Origin: an uncultured Bacteroidales bacterium
Lineage (GTDB): Bacteria; Bacteroidota; Bacteroidia; Bacteroidales; UBA932
DNA length: 64,000 nt
Assembly (NCBI GenBank): GCA_944323785.1
Contig: CALUTU010000008.1
Coordinates: 41,212-105,211 of the forward strand
Direction: 5' to 3'
In this document: positions 17,365 through 27,796 of the stretch, in pieces
Position numbering within the stretch: the stretch's first letter is position 1
Layout of the letters: each line of letters starts with the position of its first letter
The notes under the pieces: generated by a model
The model's database searches: none
The model's input: only the letters and a program-made list of their open reading frames with translations
What the model was told of the DNA's origin: nothing
Translations under genes and position numbers: made by a program

Positions 17365-19089
17365 TCAATCCGGGCAATTGCTCCGATTGGAAATCTCTAT
17401 AATCTTTTCCCTGTACTTGGCCGGGGTCATGCCCACTTTGTTCTGGAACAGCTTGTAGAATGTCGTGCTGCTGTTGAATCCCAGATCCGAGCAGAGGGCT
17501 TTTAGCGGAATGTCGTTGGCGGGGTCGGACAGGATGGTGATAGCTTCGTTGATGCGGTAGGAGTTGATGTAGGCCAGGAGAGTCTGGCCGCTGTTCTCGT
17601 GTATGACCTGTGTAAGATAGGTACGGTTGCTTCCTAACTGCTCGGCTATGCGTTCCCGGGTGAGGTTCTTCTCGCGGTATAGCTTGTCATGCTTCATAAG
17701 ATGCTCGAGCCGTGAGTAAAGTTCGCGTCCGTTGTCAGTGGTCAGGGAGCTGTTGGAGTATTTGGAAGTATCTGGAGCAGGGGCTGAGGCGGCCTCAAGT
17801 TTCGAGGCAAGCTGTTCTATCTGTTTTTCCATAGCCTGCTCTTTCGTTACGGATTCCTTGTACTGCCGGGCTATGCGGGTGTACATCCTGTTTTTGTTGC
17901 GGTACATTATCCAAGTAATCACCAGTCCGGCGGCTACCACCATGATGATGATGCCCGCGATGCGGCGGACCTGCTGGATTTCCCTCAGGTGTTTTTCTTT
18001 CTCGAACTGGCTTTTGAGACTGCCTATGGTGCGTTCCTGTTCTATTGCGTCCAGGTCCGAGGATTCCTGATGGAAGTCCTTATAATACTTCAGGGCTTCG
18101 GGATAATTCCCCATTGTCTCCTCCAGCTGTGAGGCGGTAGCGTAGAGCTCCGCTGTGAATATGCGGTTGCCTCTGCTGCGGGACAGGCTTATGCCTTTGT
18201 CTATGTACCTCATGGCTTCTCCGGGCTGTCCCTGCTCTTTCAGGAAACAGGCGTAGGAGAGGTATACCGATATGGCTGTGATGGTGGACTCATCGTTGAT
18301 ACTGGCGATAGCGTTACGGTATGCTGCCCGGGCCTCGTCTGTTTTCCCTTCGGCGGTCAGGATCGCGGCGTTCAGGCGGTATGCCTCGGCCTTGTCGTAG
18401 TAGTCCTCTATCCCCATCATGGTCTCGTCCATGTATTTTCTGGCCTGGGGAATGTCGTCTCTTAAAAAATACATATTGGCGCAGACTGATGCTCCTATGT
18501 GCTTGATATACGGGTCATCCAGTCTTGTCCCCAGTCCGTAGATCTCCTTGGCGTACCGCAGTCCTGAGGTGTCCCGGCGCAGGACAAAGGCCCGTGTGAG
18601 ATTTGAACCCAGTACGGCGTAGTTGCTGTAGTCACCGTGGCTGAGGGCTGTACGCATCCCGTTCAGGAAGTGTGCGATGGCTTTCTCGTAGTTGAGCCCT
18701 GTGGATATCTCGTAGATTCCAAGACAGGAATATATGCTGTAGATGGTGAAGTAGTCATTGTGTGAGCGGTCTGTTGAGTCCATGCTGTTCCAGAGACGGA
18801 GACCGTGGTCTAAGAAAATGTATGCGGAATCGAAAGTGTCCATTGCTATATAAGCCTGTCCAAGGCAGCTGCAGGCCAGCATGAGGCGGTGGATATCCTC
18901 TGTGCTGTCAGCTTCCTTTAGCATGTTGCGGGAATATCTCAAGGCATCATGGTAGCGTCCAGAGAACATCAGGCTGCTGTATGTGTCACGGTCGCTACGT
19001 ATGTTTTGGTCATTTAACTCTGATGCTTGTGATATTGCTGTATATAAGGTCAGTATAATCAGGATGGGAAGAGATGTCAGTCGCTTCAT
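17365..19089 (-). CDS. Membrane-bound TPR regulator with AraC-type DNA-binding domain
   Basis: A 574-residue one-component regulator: signal sequence (1-22), periplasmic TPR-like helical repeats (about 35-345), a membrane segment (about 376-396), a cytoplasmic coiled coil (about 400-435) and a C-terminal AraC-type double helix-turn-helix (about 470-562; RIAEQLGSNRTYLTQVI and LGFNSSTTFYKLF). The layout implies sensing outside the inner membrane and DNA binding inside. A paralogue of the same design occurs at 48917-50584, and both adjoin genes for surface lipoproteins, their likely targets (inference). The signal is unknown. Confidence 0.85.
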   Translation of the reverse strand: MKRLTSLPILIILTLYTAISQASELNDQNIRSDRDTYSSLMFSGRYHDALRYSRNMLKEADSTEDIHRLMLACSCLGQAYIAMDTFDSAYIFLDHGLRLWNSMDSTDRSHNDYFTIYSIYSCLGIYEISTGLNYEKAIAHFLNGMRTALSHGDYSNYAVLGSNLTRAFVLRRDTSGLRYAKEIYGLGTRLDDPYIKHIGASVCANMYFLRDDIPQARKYMDETMMGIEDYYDKAEAYRLNAAILTAEGKTDEARAAYRNAIASINDESTITAISVYLSYACFLKEQGQPGEAMRYIDKGISLSRSRGNRIFTAELYATASQLEETMGNYPEALKYYKDFHQESSDLDAIEQERTIGSLKSQFEKEKHLREIQQVRRIAGIIIMVVAAGLVITWIMYRNKNRMYTRIARQYKESVTKEQAMEKQIEQLASKLEAASAPAPDTSKYSNSSLTTDNGRELYSRLEHLMKHDKLYREKNLTRERIAEQLGSNRTYLTQVIHENSGQTLLAYINSYRINEAITILSDPANDIPLKALCSDLGFNSSTTFYKLFQNKVGMTPAKYREKIIEISNRSNCPD

Positions 19090-19113
19090 CTGTCAAGTGC
19101 TGTTGCGTTTACG

Positions 19114-19121
19114 CAAAAATA
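19114..19121 (-). promoter_or_regulatory. -7 box TATTTTTG for the TPR/AraC regulator
   Basis: Perfect TAnnTTTG match 24 bases before the start at 19089, in the 128-base gap shared with the divergent ThiE-like gene. Confidence 0.55.
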
Positions 19122-19217
19122 GCAAAATTCTTGAAATGACAGGATATGCGAATGCAGTCTGACTGTGCTTGGAATAGCGGAAAATTGTGGATATTTGCAG
19201 GCAGATAATGGTAGGCG

Positions 19218-19871
19218 ATGAGAATTATAGTGATATCCGCTCCTGATTTTCTGCCCGGAGAGGCGGAGGCTGTTACGGCTCTGCTGGAAGCAGGGGCATG
19301 GAGAGTGCATGTGAGAAAGCCGGCTGCCGGGTCGGACAGTATCGCCCGTCTGCTGGAGCATATTCCTGCAGCGCTGTACAGTCGTATCTCCCTGCATGAC
19401 CATCATGAACTGGCTGCCCGGTTCGGTGTGGGAGGCGTGCATCTGAACAGCAGGAATCCGTCGGTTCCGGACGGGTTCGGCGGTATGGTCAGCCGCTCGT
19501 GCCATAGTATCGCGGAACTGTCGCAGTACAGTTCTGTCTGTGACTACATGTTTTTGAGCCCGATATTCGACAGTATTTCCAAGAGTGGCTACGTTTCCCG
19601 GTTTTCGCTGGAAGAGATACGCCGGAGGATTGTCGCGGGTTCTGACGTGGCAACCGCTCGGATGGACGTAATGTCTTCTGACGGGAATTGCCGGTCTGTT
19701 GACTGGGGACGGGTCTTCGCCTTGGGCGGAGTATGCCCTGACAATATCAGGCTGCTCGAGGAGACCGGCTTCGGAGGTGCTGCTGTCCTGGGCTATCTAT
19801 GGGAGCCTTTCAGGCAGGACCATGACATCGCGGCCTTGTCGGCCAGATTCCGGCGGTTGGCAATATGCTGA
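19218..19871 (+). CDS. ThiE/TenI-like thiamine phosphate synthase family protein
   Basis: A 217-residue TIM-barrel protein of the ThiE/TenI superfamily. Recognisable pieces are VHVRKP, LHDHHELAARFGVGGVHLN, SRSCHSIAEL, CDYMFLSPIFDSISK and FALGGVCPDN. It differs from the riboswitch-controlled thiE copy in the window: several ThiE substrate residues are replaced, and the serine-rich SPIFDSISK motif marks a separate clade common in Bacteroidales. It may be a second thiamine phosphate synthase or a TenI-like protein; sequence alone does not decide. It is a single gene, without a riboswitch. Confidence 0.75.
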   Translation: MRIIVISAPDFLPGEAEAVTALLEAGAWRVHVRKPAAGSDSIARLLEHIPAALYSRISLHDHHELAARFGVGGVHLNSRNPSVPDGFGGMVSRSCHSIAELSQYSSVCDYMFLSPIFDSISKSGYVSRFSLEEIRRRIVAGSDVATARMDVMSSDGNCRSVDWGRVFALGGVCPDNIRLLEETGFGGAAVLGYLWEPFRQDHDIAALSARFRRLAIC

Positions 19872-19953
19872 TTGTAAGTTCTTAGGCGCAACTATTGGTT
19901 CTCGCTCCGGAGGAAATTGCGGCTCTCAAGTAATGTGGATGTAAGATGTAACT

Positions 19954-19997
19954 ATAAGGAGGTGTGCCAAAATCTTCATTTCGACACACCTCCTTAT
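19954..19997. terminator. Perfect 13-bp hairpin between ThiE-like gene and thi4
   Basis: Arms 19954-19966 and 19985-19997 are perfectly complementary, with an 18-base loop, between two convergent genes. The ends are AT-rich rather than a clean T run, so it is a probable bidirectional terminator. The plus arm contains AGGAGG, which is chance in a gene-free spot. Confidence 0.6.
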
Positions 19998-20016
19998 CTG
20001 TATGAAAAATTCTAAA

Positions 20017-20790
20017 TTACTTCTTAAGGCGGGCGATGATCTCGTCGGCGACTTTCTTGCCTGAGAGGAGCATACCGCCGAATATGGGCCCCATGCGGGG
20101 GGTGCCGGAAACGGCTGAGGCGGCCATGCCGCAGACGTAGAGGCCGGGATAGATTTCCTTTGTGCCGTTTACCACTTCCTGCTCGCCTGAAGCTACGTCG
20201 AGGGAGCGCTCGCCGATGACTCCGCCGGTCTCGGTGGCCAGACGGATGCCGTTCTTGCGGGCGACGGTGGCTGCTATCTCGCTGTCATGTCCCGTGCCGT
20301 CCACTACGACCTTGGCCAGGATGTTCAGCGGGTCCACGTGCAGCCCCTCGCGGAGGACGGGAGTCCAGTTGACCACCACTCCGCTGACTTTATTGTCCTT
20401 GAATATCACGTCCTCGACCGAGTAGCAGTTGAAGATGCGGGCTCCGGCGTGTACGGCGTGATAGAGCAGGGAAGAGGTGCTCTCGACAGAGTCCATGGTG
20501 TAGAGGCCGTCTCCGTAGGGAGTGTGATTGATCTCGAAGTCGCGCACGATGTGCATGGCTTCTTCCTGGATTACGATCTGGTTGAACATCATGGCACCTC
20601 CCCACATTCCTCCGCCGGGGGCCAGCTTGCGGTCGAATTGGGCTACCTTGAGCCCGGCCTTGGCCATATAGTATGCGGCTACAATTCCCGAGGGACCTCC
20701 GCCCACGATGGCGGCGTCCAGCTCGAGGCAGTCCTGGAGTTTGTCGAAATAGGTACTGATGATACCTCTGGATACTTTTGTCTCAATCAT
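20017..20790 (-). CDS. thi4: Sulfide-dependent adenosine diphosphate thiazole synthase (Thi4 type)
   Basis: Makes the adenylated thiazole half of thiamine from NAD+ and glycine. FAD/NAD-fold protein of 257 residues: dinucleotide motif GGGPSGIVAAYYMAKAG near the N-terminus, PGGGMWGGAMMFN, and a C-terminal GLYVCGM...RMGPIFGGMLLSGK region. At the position of the sacrificial cysteine of yeast THI4, it has H168 in GTGHD, as in archaeal enzymes that use free sulfide catalytically. This explains the absence of thiS/thiG/thiH/thiF around it. It is the last gene of the TPP-riboswitch operon, 12 bases after thiC. Confidence 0.9.
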   Translation of the reverse strand: MIETKVSRGIISTYFDKLQDCLELDAAIVGGGPSGIVAAYYMAKAGLKVAQFDRKLAPGGGMWGGAMMFNQIVIQEEAMHIVRDFEINHTPYGDGLYTMDSVESTSSLLYHAVHAGARIFNCYSVEDVIFKDNKVSGVVVNWTPVLREGLHVDPLNILAKVVVDGTGHDSEIAATVARKNGIRLATETGGVIGERSLDVASGEQEVVNGTKEIYPGLYVCGMAASAVSGTPRMGPIFGGMLLSGKKVADEIIARLKK

Positions 20791-20802
20791 TGTTTTATGG
20801 AT

Positions 20803-22548
<1,746 letters not shown>

Positions 22549-22570
22549 TTATTTTCTTTCAGATGTGCTC

Positions 22571-23218
22571 TCATTCCAATGTCACCGAGGCGGCGGCAGC
22601 CATGACCCTCATCATCTCCTCTACGGGGTTGTCTGCCCGCAGGATGCTGCCGCTCAGGGCAATGCCGCTCAGCCCGGCTCTGGCCAGCGCGGGGATGTCC
22701 TCCACCGTGACGCCTCCGATGCCCACCACCGGCAGGGTTATGCCCTCCAGCCGCATCCCGTCCATCAGCCTACGGTAGCCGTCTATGCCCAAGACGGGGG
22801 CCAGTTTGTCCCTGTCTTTCGTCGTGGTGAAGCGCAGCGGGCCGCAGCCGATGTAGTCCGCTCCCGCCCGGGCGTGCAGGCGGATGTCATCGAGGGTATT
22901 CGCGGTGCCTCCTATTATATATTGTTCCTTGGGTAAAATCTTCCTGGCCTCGGCCACCGGCATGTCGGTCAGTCCTAAGTGTACCCCGTCGGCTCCGGTC
23001 TCCCGGACCAGCTCCACGTGGTCGTCCAGGATAAGCGTCGCGCCGTACTGCCTGCAGAGAGGCAGGGCCTTCCCGGCGGTTTCCCTCACTTCCGCTTCCG
23101 TCGCGTGTTTCATGCGCAGCTGTATCCAGCGGCAGCCTCCCTCAAGAGCGATGCGCGCAGAGTCCAGATAGGAGATGTGCTCCGTAAAATGGGTGATAAA
23201 CTGTACTTGAAAGCTCAT
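22571..23218 (-). CDS. thiE: Thiamine phosphate synthase
   Basis: Joins HMP-pyrophosphate to the thiazole phosphate to give thiamine phosphate; 215 residues, TIM barrel. Visible: IQLRMK, ILDDHVELVRETGADGVHLG, the IIGGTANTLDD segment, GADYIGCGPLRFTTTK and VVGIGGV. The GGTANT and FTTTK forms are typical for Bacteroidales ThiE. It is the first gene of the operon under the TPP riboswitch; the start at 23218 is about 70 bases from the aptamer end. Confidence 0.92.
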   Translation of the reverse strand: MSFQVQFITHFTEHISYLDSARIALEGGCRWIQLRMKHATEAEVRETAGKALPLCRQYGATLILDDHVELVRETGADGVHLGLTDMPVAEARKILPKEQYIIGGTANTLDDIRLHARAGADYIGCGPLRFTTTKDRDKLAPVLGIDGYRRLMDGMRLEGITLPVVGIGGVTVEDIPALARAGLSGIALSGSILRADNPVEEMMRVMAAAASVTLE

Positions 23219-23287
23219 ATCTCAAAAATATATCCGGAATGGAGAGATGCCGCTGATGTGCGGTGGAAGAGCAAAGCACTCGAAAAG

Positions 23288-23365
23288 TCCCTACGACGGT
23301 ACTGACCGTATCAGGTTCGACGGGTGTAATCTCAGCCTCCGGGCAACGCCTCGTGAGGCACCCCT
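23288..23365 (-). promoter_or_regulatory. TPP riboswitch (THI element)
   Basis: Read on the minus strand, the region has the thiamine pyrophosphate aptamer consensus: a GGGGTGCC opening (23365 downward), GGCTGAGATTACACCC with the invariant CTGAGA at 23330-23335, GAACCTGAT at about 23310-23318, and the closing GTAGGGAC near 23288. It sits between the operon promoter and thiE and should turn off the thiE-thiC-thi4 operon when TPP is high. No clean terminator hairpin was found between aptamer and start, so control may be at translation. Confidence 0.93.
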
Positions 23366-23378
23366 CTTTTCCTGCCTG

Positions 23379-23386
23379 CAAAGATA
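23379..23386 (-). promoter_or_regulatory. -7 box TATCTTTG for the thiE-thiC-thi4 operon
   Basis: Perfect TAnnTTTG element 13 bases upstream of the riboswitch aptamer on the same strand, placing the transcription start just before the aptamer. Confidence 0.7.
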
Positions 23387-23392
23387 AGCGAT

Positions 23393-23441
23393 ATTTGTTT
23401 TGTTAAATTTGTTTTGTTAAATTTGTTTTGTTAAATTTGTT
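23393..23441 (+). repeat. 14-bp minisatellite carrying tandem promoter boxes
   Basis: Three perfect units of ATTTGTTTTGTTAA (23393-23406, 23407-23420, 23421-23434) and a half unit. On the plus strand each junction makes TAAATTTG, a perfect -7 box (23404-23411, 23418-23425, 23432-23439), and each unit also supplies a TTTG 20 bases upstream of a -7 box two units later, the right spacing for the -33 element. The array ends 24 bases before the outer-membrane protein gene at 23466. Confidence 0.75.
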
Positions 23442-23465
23442 GAAGTTTATTAACCTTAAGAATGT

Positions 23466-24152
23466 ATGAAAAAATTGTATGCGCTTCTTTTTCTGGTAGT
23501 ATCAGCCACTTTCCCTCTGTTCTCGCAGTCTGAGTCAGATCATCATCCCAAGTGGGTCGATTATACCGGTACGCATGAGGTGGATGTCAGTGTGGGTTTC
23601 CCTACTGCACGTATTATGGTCTCTATCATGGAGATGGGAAGGGGATTTATGTGGCTGAACAATCTGGCCGGGGACATACTGGACGACATCGAGGGGAATC
23701 CTCCTGCCAATCGGGTTAATGCGGCGTCGTCCGGAGATATCTGCGCGGTTCCCAATCTTCGGGCTGAGTACGGGTACAATATCCTGAGCTGGCTCAATCT
23801 GGGTCTGGCTGTCAACTATTCAAGCTGTTCCAATCCCATGCAGGATATGGACACCGGGATGTATCTGTGGACTGAGAACAGTCATATGACATCGGTAACA
23901 GTAAAGGTGAGATTCTACTGGCTGAACCGCAAGTGGGTGAGGATGTACTCCAGTTTGGGCGCAGGAGTGGGAGTGTTTAATACAAATATGATGTCGTATG
24001 ACCTGGAGGATTCCCAGTCTTATGTTACGAGTGCCTTTTTTGCCCCTGATGTATGTCTGGTCGGTCTGACAGTGGGCCGGAAGGTCTATGGACGTATAGA
24101 GTGGGGGAGCATTTTCGGCGGACTTACTGCCGGTATCGGCTGCCGTTTCTGA
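23466..24152 (+). CDS. Predicted outer-membrane beta-barrel protein
   Basis: A 228-residue protein with a signal peptide (1-20, ending LFSQ) and a mature part with alternating hydrophobic strands, aromatic girdles and a final ITAGIGCRF-like strand ending in F, consistent with a small outer-membrane barrel. I do not recognise a named family. Its only promoter candidate is the tandem-repeat array just upstream. It is followed by a convergent metallopeptidase gene. Confidence 0.6.
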   Translation: MKKLYALLFLVVSATFPLFSQSESDHHPKWVDYTGTHEVDVSVGFPTARIMVSIMEMGRGFMWLNNLAGDILDDIEGNPPANRVNAASSGDICAVPNLRAEYGYNILSWLNLGLAVNYSSCSNPMQDMDTGMYLWTENSHMTSVTVKVRFYWLNRKWVRMYSSLGAGVGVFNTNMMSYDLEDSQSYVTSAFFAPDVCLVGLTVGRKVYGRIEWGSIFGGLTAGIGCRF

Positions 24153-24206
24153 TTCCGCTTCACTCTCCATTGAGGCATGAAAATCCAGCGAGGAGAAAAG
24201 ACTGGT

Positions 24207-24812
24207 TCAGCGGATTTTCCATTCGTGAAGCTCCCGTTGCAGCTCTTTCTCCTTGCCTCCGAGCAGGGAGTCCAGCAGGGCGTGGAACGCCGGACCGTGG
24301 TTCTGGTGGCGGAGGTGGCAGAGCTCGTGCAGTATAACGTAGTCCTGCAGATGCTCCGGGAGGAGAATCAGGCGCATGTTGAGGTTGATATTGCCCTTCG
24401 AGGAGCAGGACCCCCAGTTGGACACGTTGTTCTTTATGGCGACCCGGCCCTTGAAGGGAAATCCGTACCTTGCTGCGGCCGACAGCAGTTTGGGAACGAG
24501 TGCGGCACGGGCCGCTTCACGCATTCTTTCCAGTTCTGCAGGATCGTCAGGTGCGGTGGCTGTCCTTCCGCTCTCAGCGGCTCTGTGCATCTGTCCGGCC
24601 TGTCGTTCCAAAGCATCCGCGACCCACTGCCGCTTGGACAGAAGGAACTTTTCTGCGATAGCGTACGGCAGCATCCACGGCATCGAGACCACGACTCCAC
24701 GGCGCGGCGACACGCTTATGCGCAGCCTCGCTGTGCCAGGCCGCTTGACCAGCAGCACTTCCCCTATTTCGGGAACCTGAATTATCTTCTTCCGGGCCGC
24801 ATCCGCCATCAT
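24207..24812 (-). CDS. YgjP/SprT-like zinc metallopeptidase (DUF45)
   Basis: A 201-residue protein of the DUF45/M48-like family. The zinc motif HELCH lies at about residues 162-166, followed by HQNHGPAFH with the third ligand; KNNVSNWGSCSSKGNINLN precedes it, as in YgjP. No membrane segment is present, so it is cytoplasmic; substrates are unknown. The longest frame opens with TTG at 24842, but that codon lies inside the -7 box, so the ATG at 24812 is chosen. Confidence 0.85.
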   Translation of the reverse strand: MMADAARKKIIQVPEIGEVLLVKRPGTARLRISVSPRRGVVVSMPWMLPYAIAEKFLLSKRQWVADALERQAGQMHRAAESGRTATAPDDPAELERMREAARAALVPKLLSAAARYGFPFKGRVAIKNNVSNWGSCSSKGNINLNMRLILLPEHLQDYVILHELCHLRHQNHGPAFHALLDSLLGGKEKELQRELHEWKIR

Positions 24813-24839
24813 CGTAAAATCTTGAAATAAAATTGTCTG

Positions 24840-24847
24840 CAAAAGTA
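24840..24847 (-). promoter_or_regulatory. -7 box TACTTTTG for the metallopeptidase gene
   Basis: Perfect TAnnTTTG match 27 bases before the ATG at 24812. Its TTG had opened a longer reading frame and would be mistaken for the start. Confidence 0.6.
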
Positions 24848-24869
24848 GCGGAATTTGATTTTAATTACA

Positions 24870-24877
24870 TATCTTTG
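24870..24877 (+). promoter_or_regulatory. -7 box TATCTTTG for rpsO
   Basis: Perfect TAnnTTTG match, back to back with the divergent metallopeptidase promoter, leaving a leader of about 50 bases before rpsO. S15 often represses its own translation through such a leader; no structure was proved here. Confidence 0.65.
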
Positions 24878-24933
24878 CAGTCCCGATTTTCGGGGTAAAT
24901 GTAATTTTTAATTTTTAAACACTTTAAAGGTTT

Positions 24934-25209
24934 ATGGCAGAGTATCTTGCAGCAGACAAGAAGCAAGAGATTTTCGCTAAATACGGGAAGTCTAATACGG
25001 ACACCGGCTCGGCAGAGAGTCAGATTGCTCTATTTTCCTACCGTATCGCTCACCTGACAGAACACCTTCGCAACAACAAGAAGGACTTCGGCACCCAGCG
25101 CGCCCTGCTCCGTCTTGTAGGTAAGAGGCGCCGCCTCCTGGATTACCTGAAGGAAAAGGATATTGAGAGATACAGGGAAATCGTCAAAGCGCTCAATTTG
25201 CGTAAATAA
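24934..25209 (+). CDS. rpsO: 30S ribosomal protein S15
   Basis: Primary 16S rRNA-binding protein of the small subunit platform. The 91 residues show the conserved DTGSAESQIALFSYRIAHLTEHL and GKRRRLLDYL segments. It precedes pnp, the classic rpsO-pnp neighbourhood, but a strong terminator lies between them. Confidence 0.97.
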   Translation: MAEYLAADKKQEIFAKYGKSNTDTGSAESQIALFSYRIAHLTEHLRNNKKDFGTQRALLRLVGKRRRLLDYLKEKDIERYREIVKALNLRK

Positions 25210-25230
25210 GCTTTGGCGTTCGGAAGAAAC

Positions 25231-25265
25231 GGGGTTGTCTTTTAAGATACGGCAGCCCCTTTTTT
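25231..25265 (+). terminator. Rho-independent terminator of rpsO
   Basis: A 9-bp stem (25231-25239 with 25251-25259, two G-U pairs), an 11-base loop and six T. Confidence 0.85.
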
Positions 25266-25314
25266 CTTAGATGCAGACAGCTCTCATAACGGCAGACATC
25301 ATTAAGAAGGAATT

Positions 25315-27561
25315 ATGAATATAATCAAGAAGACCATCACAATGGGTGATGGAACGATCGTTGAGATCGAGACCGGTAAGCTGGCCAAGCAGGCCGCCGG
25401 TTCTGTAGTCGTTAAGGTCGGCGGCATGATGCTGCTGGCCACAGTCACATGTGCCAAGGACGCGAAGGAGGACGTGGACTTCATGCCTCTGTCAGTGGAG
25501 TACAAGGAGAAATATGCCGCAGCAGGCCGTTATCCCGGCGGTTTCCTCAAGAGGGAGGGACGCGCCTCGGATTCCGAGATTCTGGTGGCACGTCTGGTGG
25601 ACAGGGCATTGCGTCCGCTGTTCCCCGATGACTTCCATGCCGAGGTGTTCGTCAATGTCATCATGATTTCGGCAGACAAGGTCAATATGCCGGACAGCTA
25701 TGCCGGTCTTGCGGCTTCCGCAGCTCTGGCAGTGAGCGATATCCCCTGGCACGGACCTATCTCCGAGGTAAGGGTTGCCCGTATCGACGGACAGTTTGTG
25801 ATCAACCCTACGTTTGACGTGGTGGACAAGGCCGACATGGAGCTGATAGTCGCTGCTACAGAGGAAAATATAATGATGGTCGAGGGAGAGATGAAGGAGG
25901 TGAGCGAGAAGGAGATGCTCGACGCTATCAAGTTTGCCCACGAGGCTATCAAGGAGCAGTGCCGTGTGCAGAAGGAGATGATGGTGGAGACCGGAAAGGT
26001 GGAGAAGAAGGCTTACTGCCACGAGGAGAACGACGAGGATCTCCGCAAGGCGGTTCACGACTACTGCTACGACAAATGCTACGCCATCGCCAAGAGCGGT
26101 CTGGCAAAGCACGAGCGTGAGGATGCTTTCGATGCTCTGAAAGAGGAGTTCATGGAGACCATTCCCGAGGAGGAGAGGGAGGACAAGACCATGATGGTCA
26201 ACAGATATTACGGTGCGGTGGAGAAAGAGGCCATGCGCCGCATGATTATCGATGAGGGTGTTCGTCTGGACGGCCGTAGCACTACTCAGATCCGCCCGAT
26301 ATGGTGCGAGGTGGGCTATCTGCCCGGAGCGCACGGCTCGGCCATTTTCACCCGAGGCGAGACTCAGTCCCTGTCGACTGTCACCCTCGGAACTAAAATG
26401 GACATGAAAGAACTGGACGAGGTACTGGTACAGGGTACGCAGCAGTTTGTCCTTCACTATAACTTCCCTCCTTTCGCAACGGGAGAGGCCAAGCCTCAGA
26501 GAGGTGTGGGCCGCCGCGAGATTGGTCACGGCAACCTGGCCTGGAGGGCTTTGAAGCCTGTAGTGCCTGTAGGAGACGAGAATCCCTACGCTGTCCGCGT
26601 GGTGTCCGATATCCTCGAGTCCAACGGTTCGTCATCCATGGCTACAGTCTGCGCGGGTACCCTCGCCCTTATGGACTGCGGTGTCAAGATTAAGAAGCCG
26701 GTGTCCGGTATTGCAATGGGTCTTATCTCCGACGAGAAGACCGGCAAGTTCGTGGTGCTCTCCGATATCCTCGGAGATGAGGACCACCTCGGCGACATGG
26801 ACTTCAAGGTGACCGGAACCAAGGACGGTATCACAGCCACCCAGATGGATATCAAGGTGGACGGACTTCCCTACGAGGTGCTGGAGCAGGCTCTGGCCCA
26901 GGCTAAGGAGGGACGCGCGCATATCATGGGTGAGATGATGAAGACCATCTCCGAGCCCCGTGCCGAGTATCGCCCCAATGTACCCCGTATCGTTCAGATT
27001 ATCATCCCCGGAGAGTTTATCGGAGCTGTTATCGGTACTGGTGGAAAGGTTATTCAGGATATTCAGAAGACAACCGGCACCACTATTACTATCACTGAGG
27101 AGGGAGACAAGGGTATCGTGGACATCTTCGGCGAAAACAAGGATGCTATGGATGCCGCACTGGCCCGCATCAAAGCCATCACAACCGTTCCCGAGGTAGG
27201 TGAGGTTTATCACGGTAAGGTGGTGTCCATCCTTGAGTTCGGTGCATTCGTAGAGATACTGCCCGGCAAGGAAGGCCTTCTGCATATTTCCGAGCTTGAC
27301 TACAAGAAAGTAGACAAGGTTGAGGACGTGCTTCAGGTCGGCGACGAGGTGGATGTCAAGCTCCTCGAGATCGATGAGAAGACCGGTAAGATGAGACTGT
27401 CCCGCAGAGCTCTTCTGCCCGCTCCCGAGGGCTGGGTGGAGCACGAGCGCAAACCCAGGCTCAACGGCGGTAACGGAGGCGGACGCGGTGGACGCGACCG
27501 TGACCGTGGTGACCGCGGAAGAGGTCCCCGCCGTGACGGCGACAAAGGCCCCCGCCGCTAA
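25315..27561 (+). CDS. pnp: Polyribonucleotide nucleotidyltransferase
   Basis: 3'-5' phosphorolytic exoribonuclease of the RNA degradation machinery, 748 residues. In order: first RNase PH domain (about 10-145), helical linker, second catalytic RNase PH domain (about 325-530; [17 protein letters not shown]), KH domain (about 560-620; [13 protein letters not shown] as [11 protein letters not shown]), S1 domain (about 630-700) and a Gly/Arg/Asp-rich tail (about 720-748). The basic tail is likely an RNA-binding extension. It ends with its own terminator. Confidence 0.97.
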   Translation: MNIIKKTITMGDGTIVEIETGKLAKQAAGSVVVKVGGMMLLATVTCAKDAKEDVDFMPLSVEYKEKYAAAGRYPGGFLKREGRASDSEILVARLVDRALRPLFPDDFHAEVFVNVIMISADKVNMPDSYAGLAASAALAVSDIPWHGPISEVRVARIDGQFVINPTFDVVDKADMELIVAATEENIMMVEGEMKEVSEKEMLDAIKFAHEAIKEQCRVQKEMMVETGKVEKKAYCHEENDEDLRKAVHDYCYDKCYAIAKSGLAKHEREDAFDALKEEFMETIPEEEREDKTMMVNRYYGAVEKEAMRRMIIDEGVRLDGRSTTQIRPIWCEVGYLPGAHGSAIFTRGETQSLSTVTLGTKMDMKELDEVLVQGTQQFVLHYNFPPFATGEAKPQRGVGRREIGHGNLAWRALKPVVPVGDENPYAVRVVSDILESNGSSSMATVCAGTLALMDCGVKIKKPVSGIAMGLISDEKTGKFVVLSDILGDEDHLGDMDFKVTGTKDGITATQMDIKVDGLPYEVLEQALAQAKEGRAHIMGEMMKTISEPRAEYRPNVPRIVQIIIPGEFIGAVIGTGGKVIQDIQKTTGTTITITEEGDKGIVDIFGENKDAMDAALARIKAITTVPEVGEVYHGKVVSILEFGAFVEILPGKEGLLHISELDYKKVDKVEDVLQVGDEVDVKLLEIDEKTGKMRLSRRALLPAPEGWVEHERKPRLNGGNGGGRGGRDRDRGDRGRGPRRDGDKGPRR

Positions 27562-27593
27562 CTTAGGAAAAGCCAATTCATTACATAGAACGG

Positions 27594-27625
27594 AGCTGAT
27601 TCACGATTTAGTGAGTCAGCTTTTT
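27594..27625 (+). terminator. Rho-independent terminator of pnp
   Basis: An 11-bp stem (27594-27604 with 27611-27621, one G-U pair), a 6-base loop and a T5 tract. Confidence 0.85.
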
Positions 27626-27632
27626 CATTTAT

Positions 27633-27796
27633 GAGGGTCTGGGAGGGGGTGGTGAAAGCGGAGCGGCACCTTTCAGGGGCGGTAGAGGCGGCCCTGATTC
27701 GGAACGGAGTGACGGAGCCCTTCCTGTCGGGGAGGGTCTGGGAGGGGGTGGTGAAAGCGGAGCGGCACCTTTCAGGGGCGGTAGAGGCGGCCCTGA
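27633..27796. repeat. 99-bp tandem repeat, 1.66 copies
   Basis: Bases 27633-27697 and 27732-27796 are identical over 65 bp, offset by 99 bp; the 34 bases between them complete one period. The sequence is GC-rich with a purine-rich plus strand (GGGTCTGGGAGGGGGTGG). The second copy covers the last codons and the stop of the radical SAM gene (27772 onward). It looks like a lineage-specific intergenic repeat that has spread here. Confidence 0.85.

Noticed and set aside
23393-23441. CRISPR array
   Set aside because: The 14-bp units are directly adjacent with no unique spacers; it is a minisatellite. No other regular spaced repeats were seen in the window.
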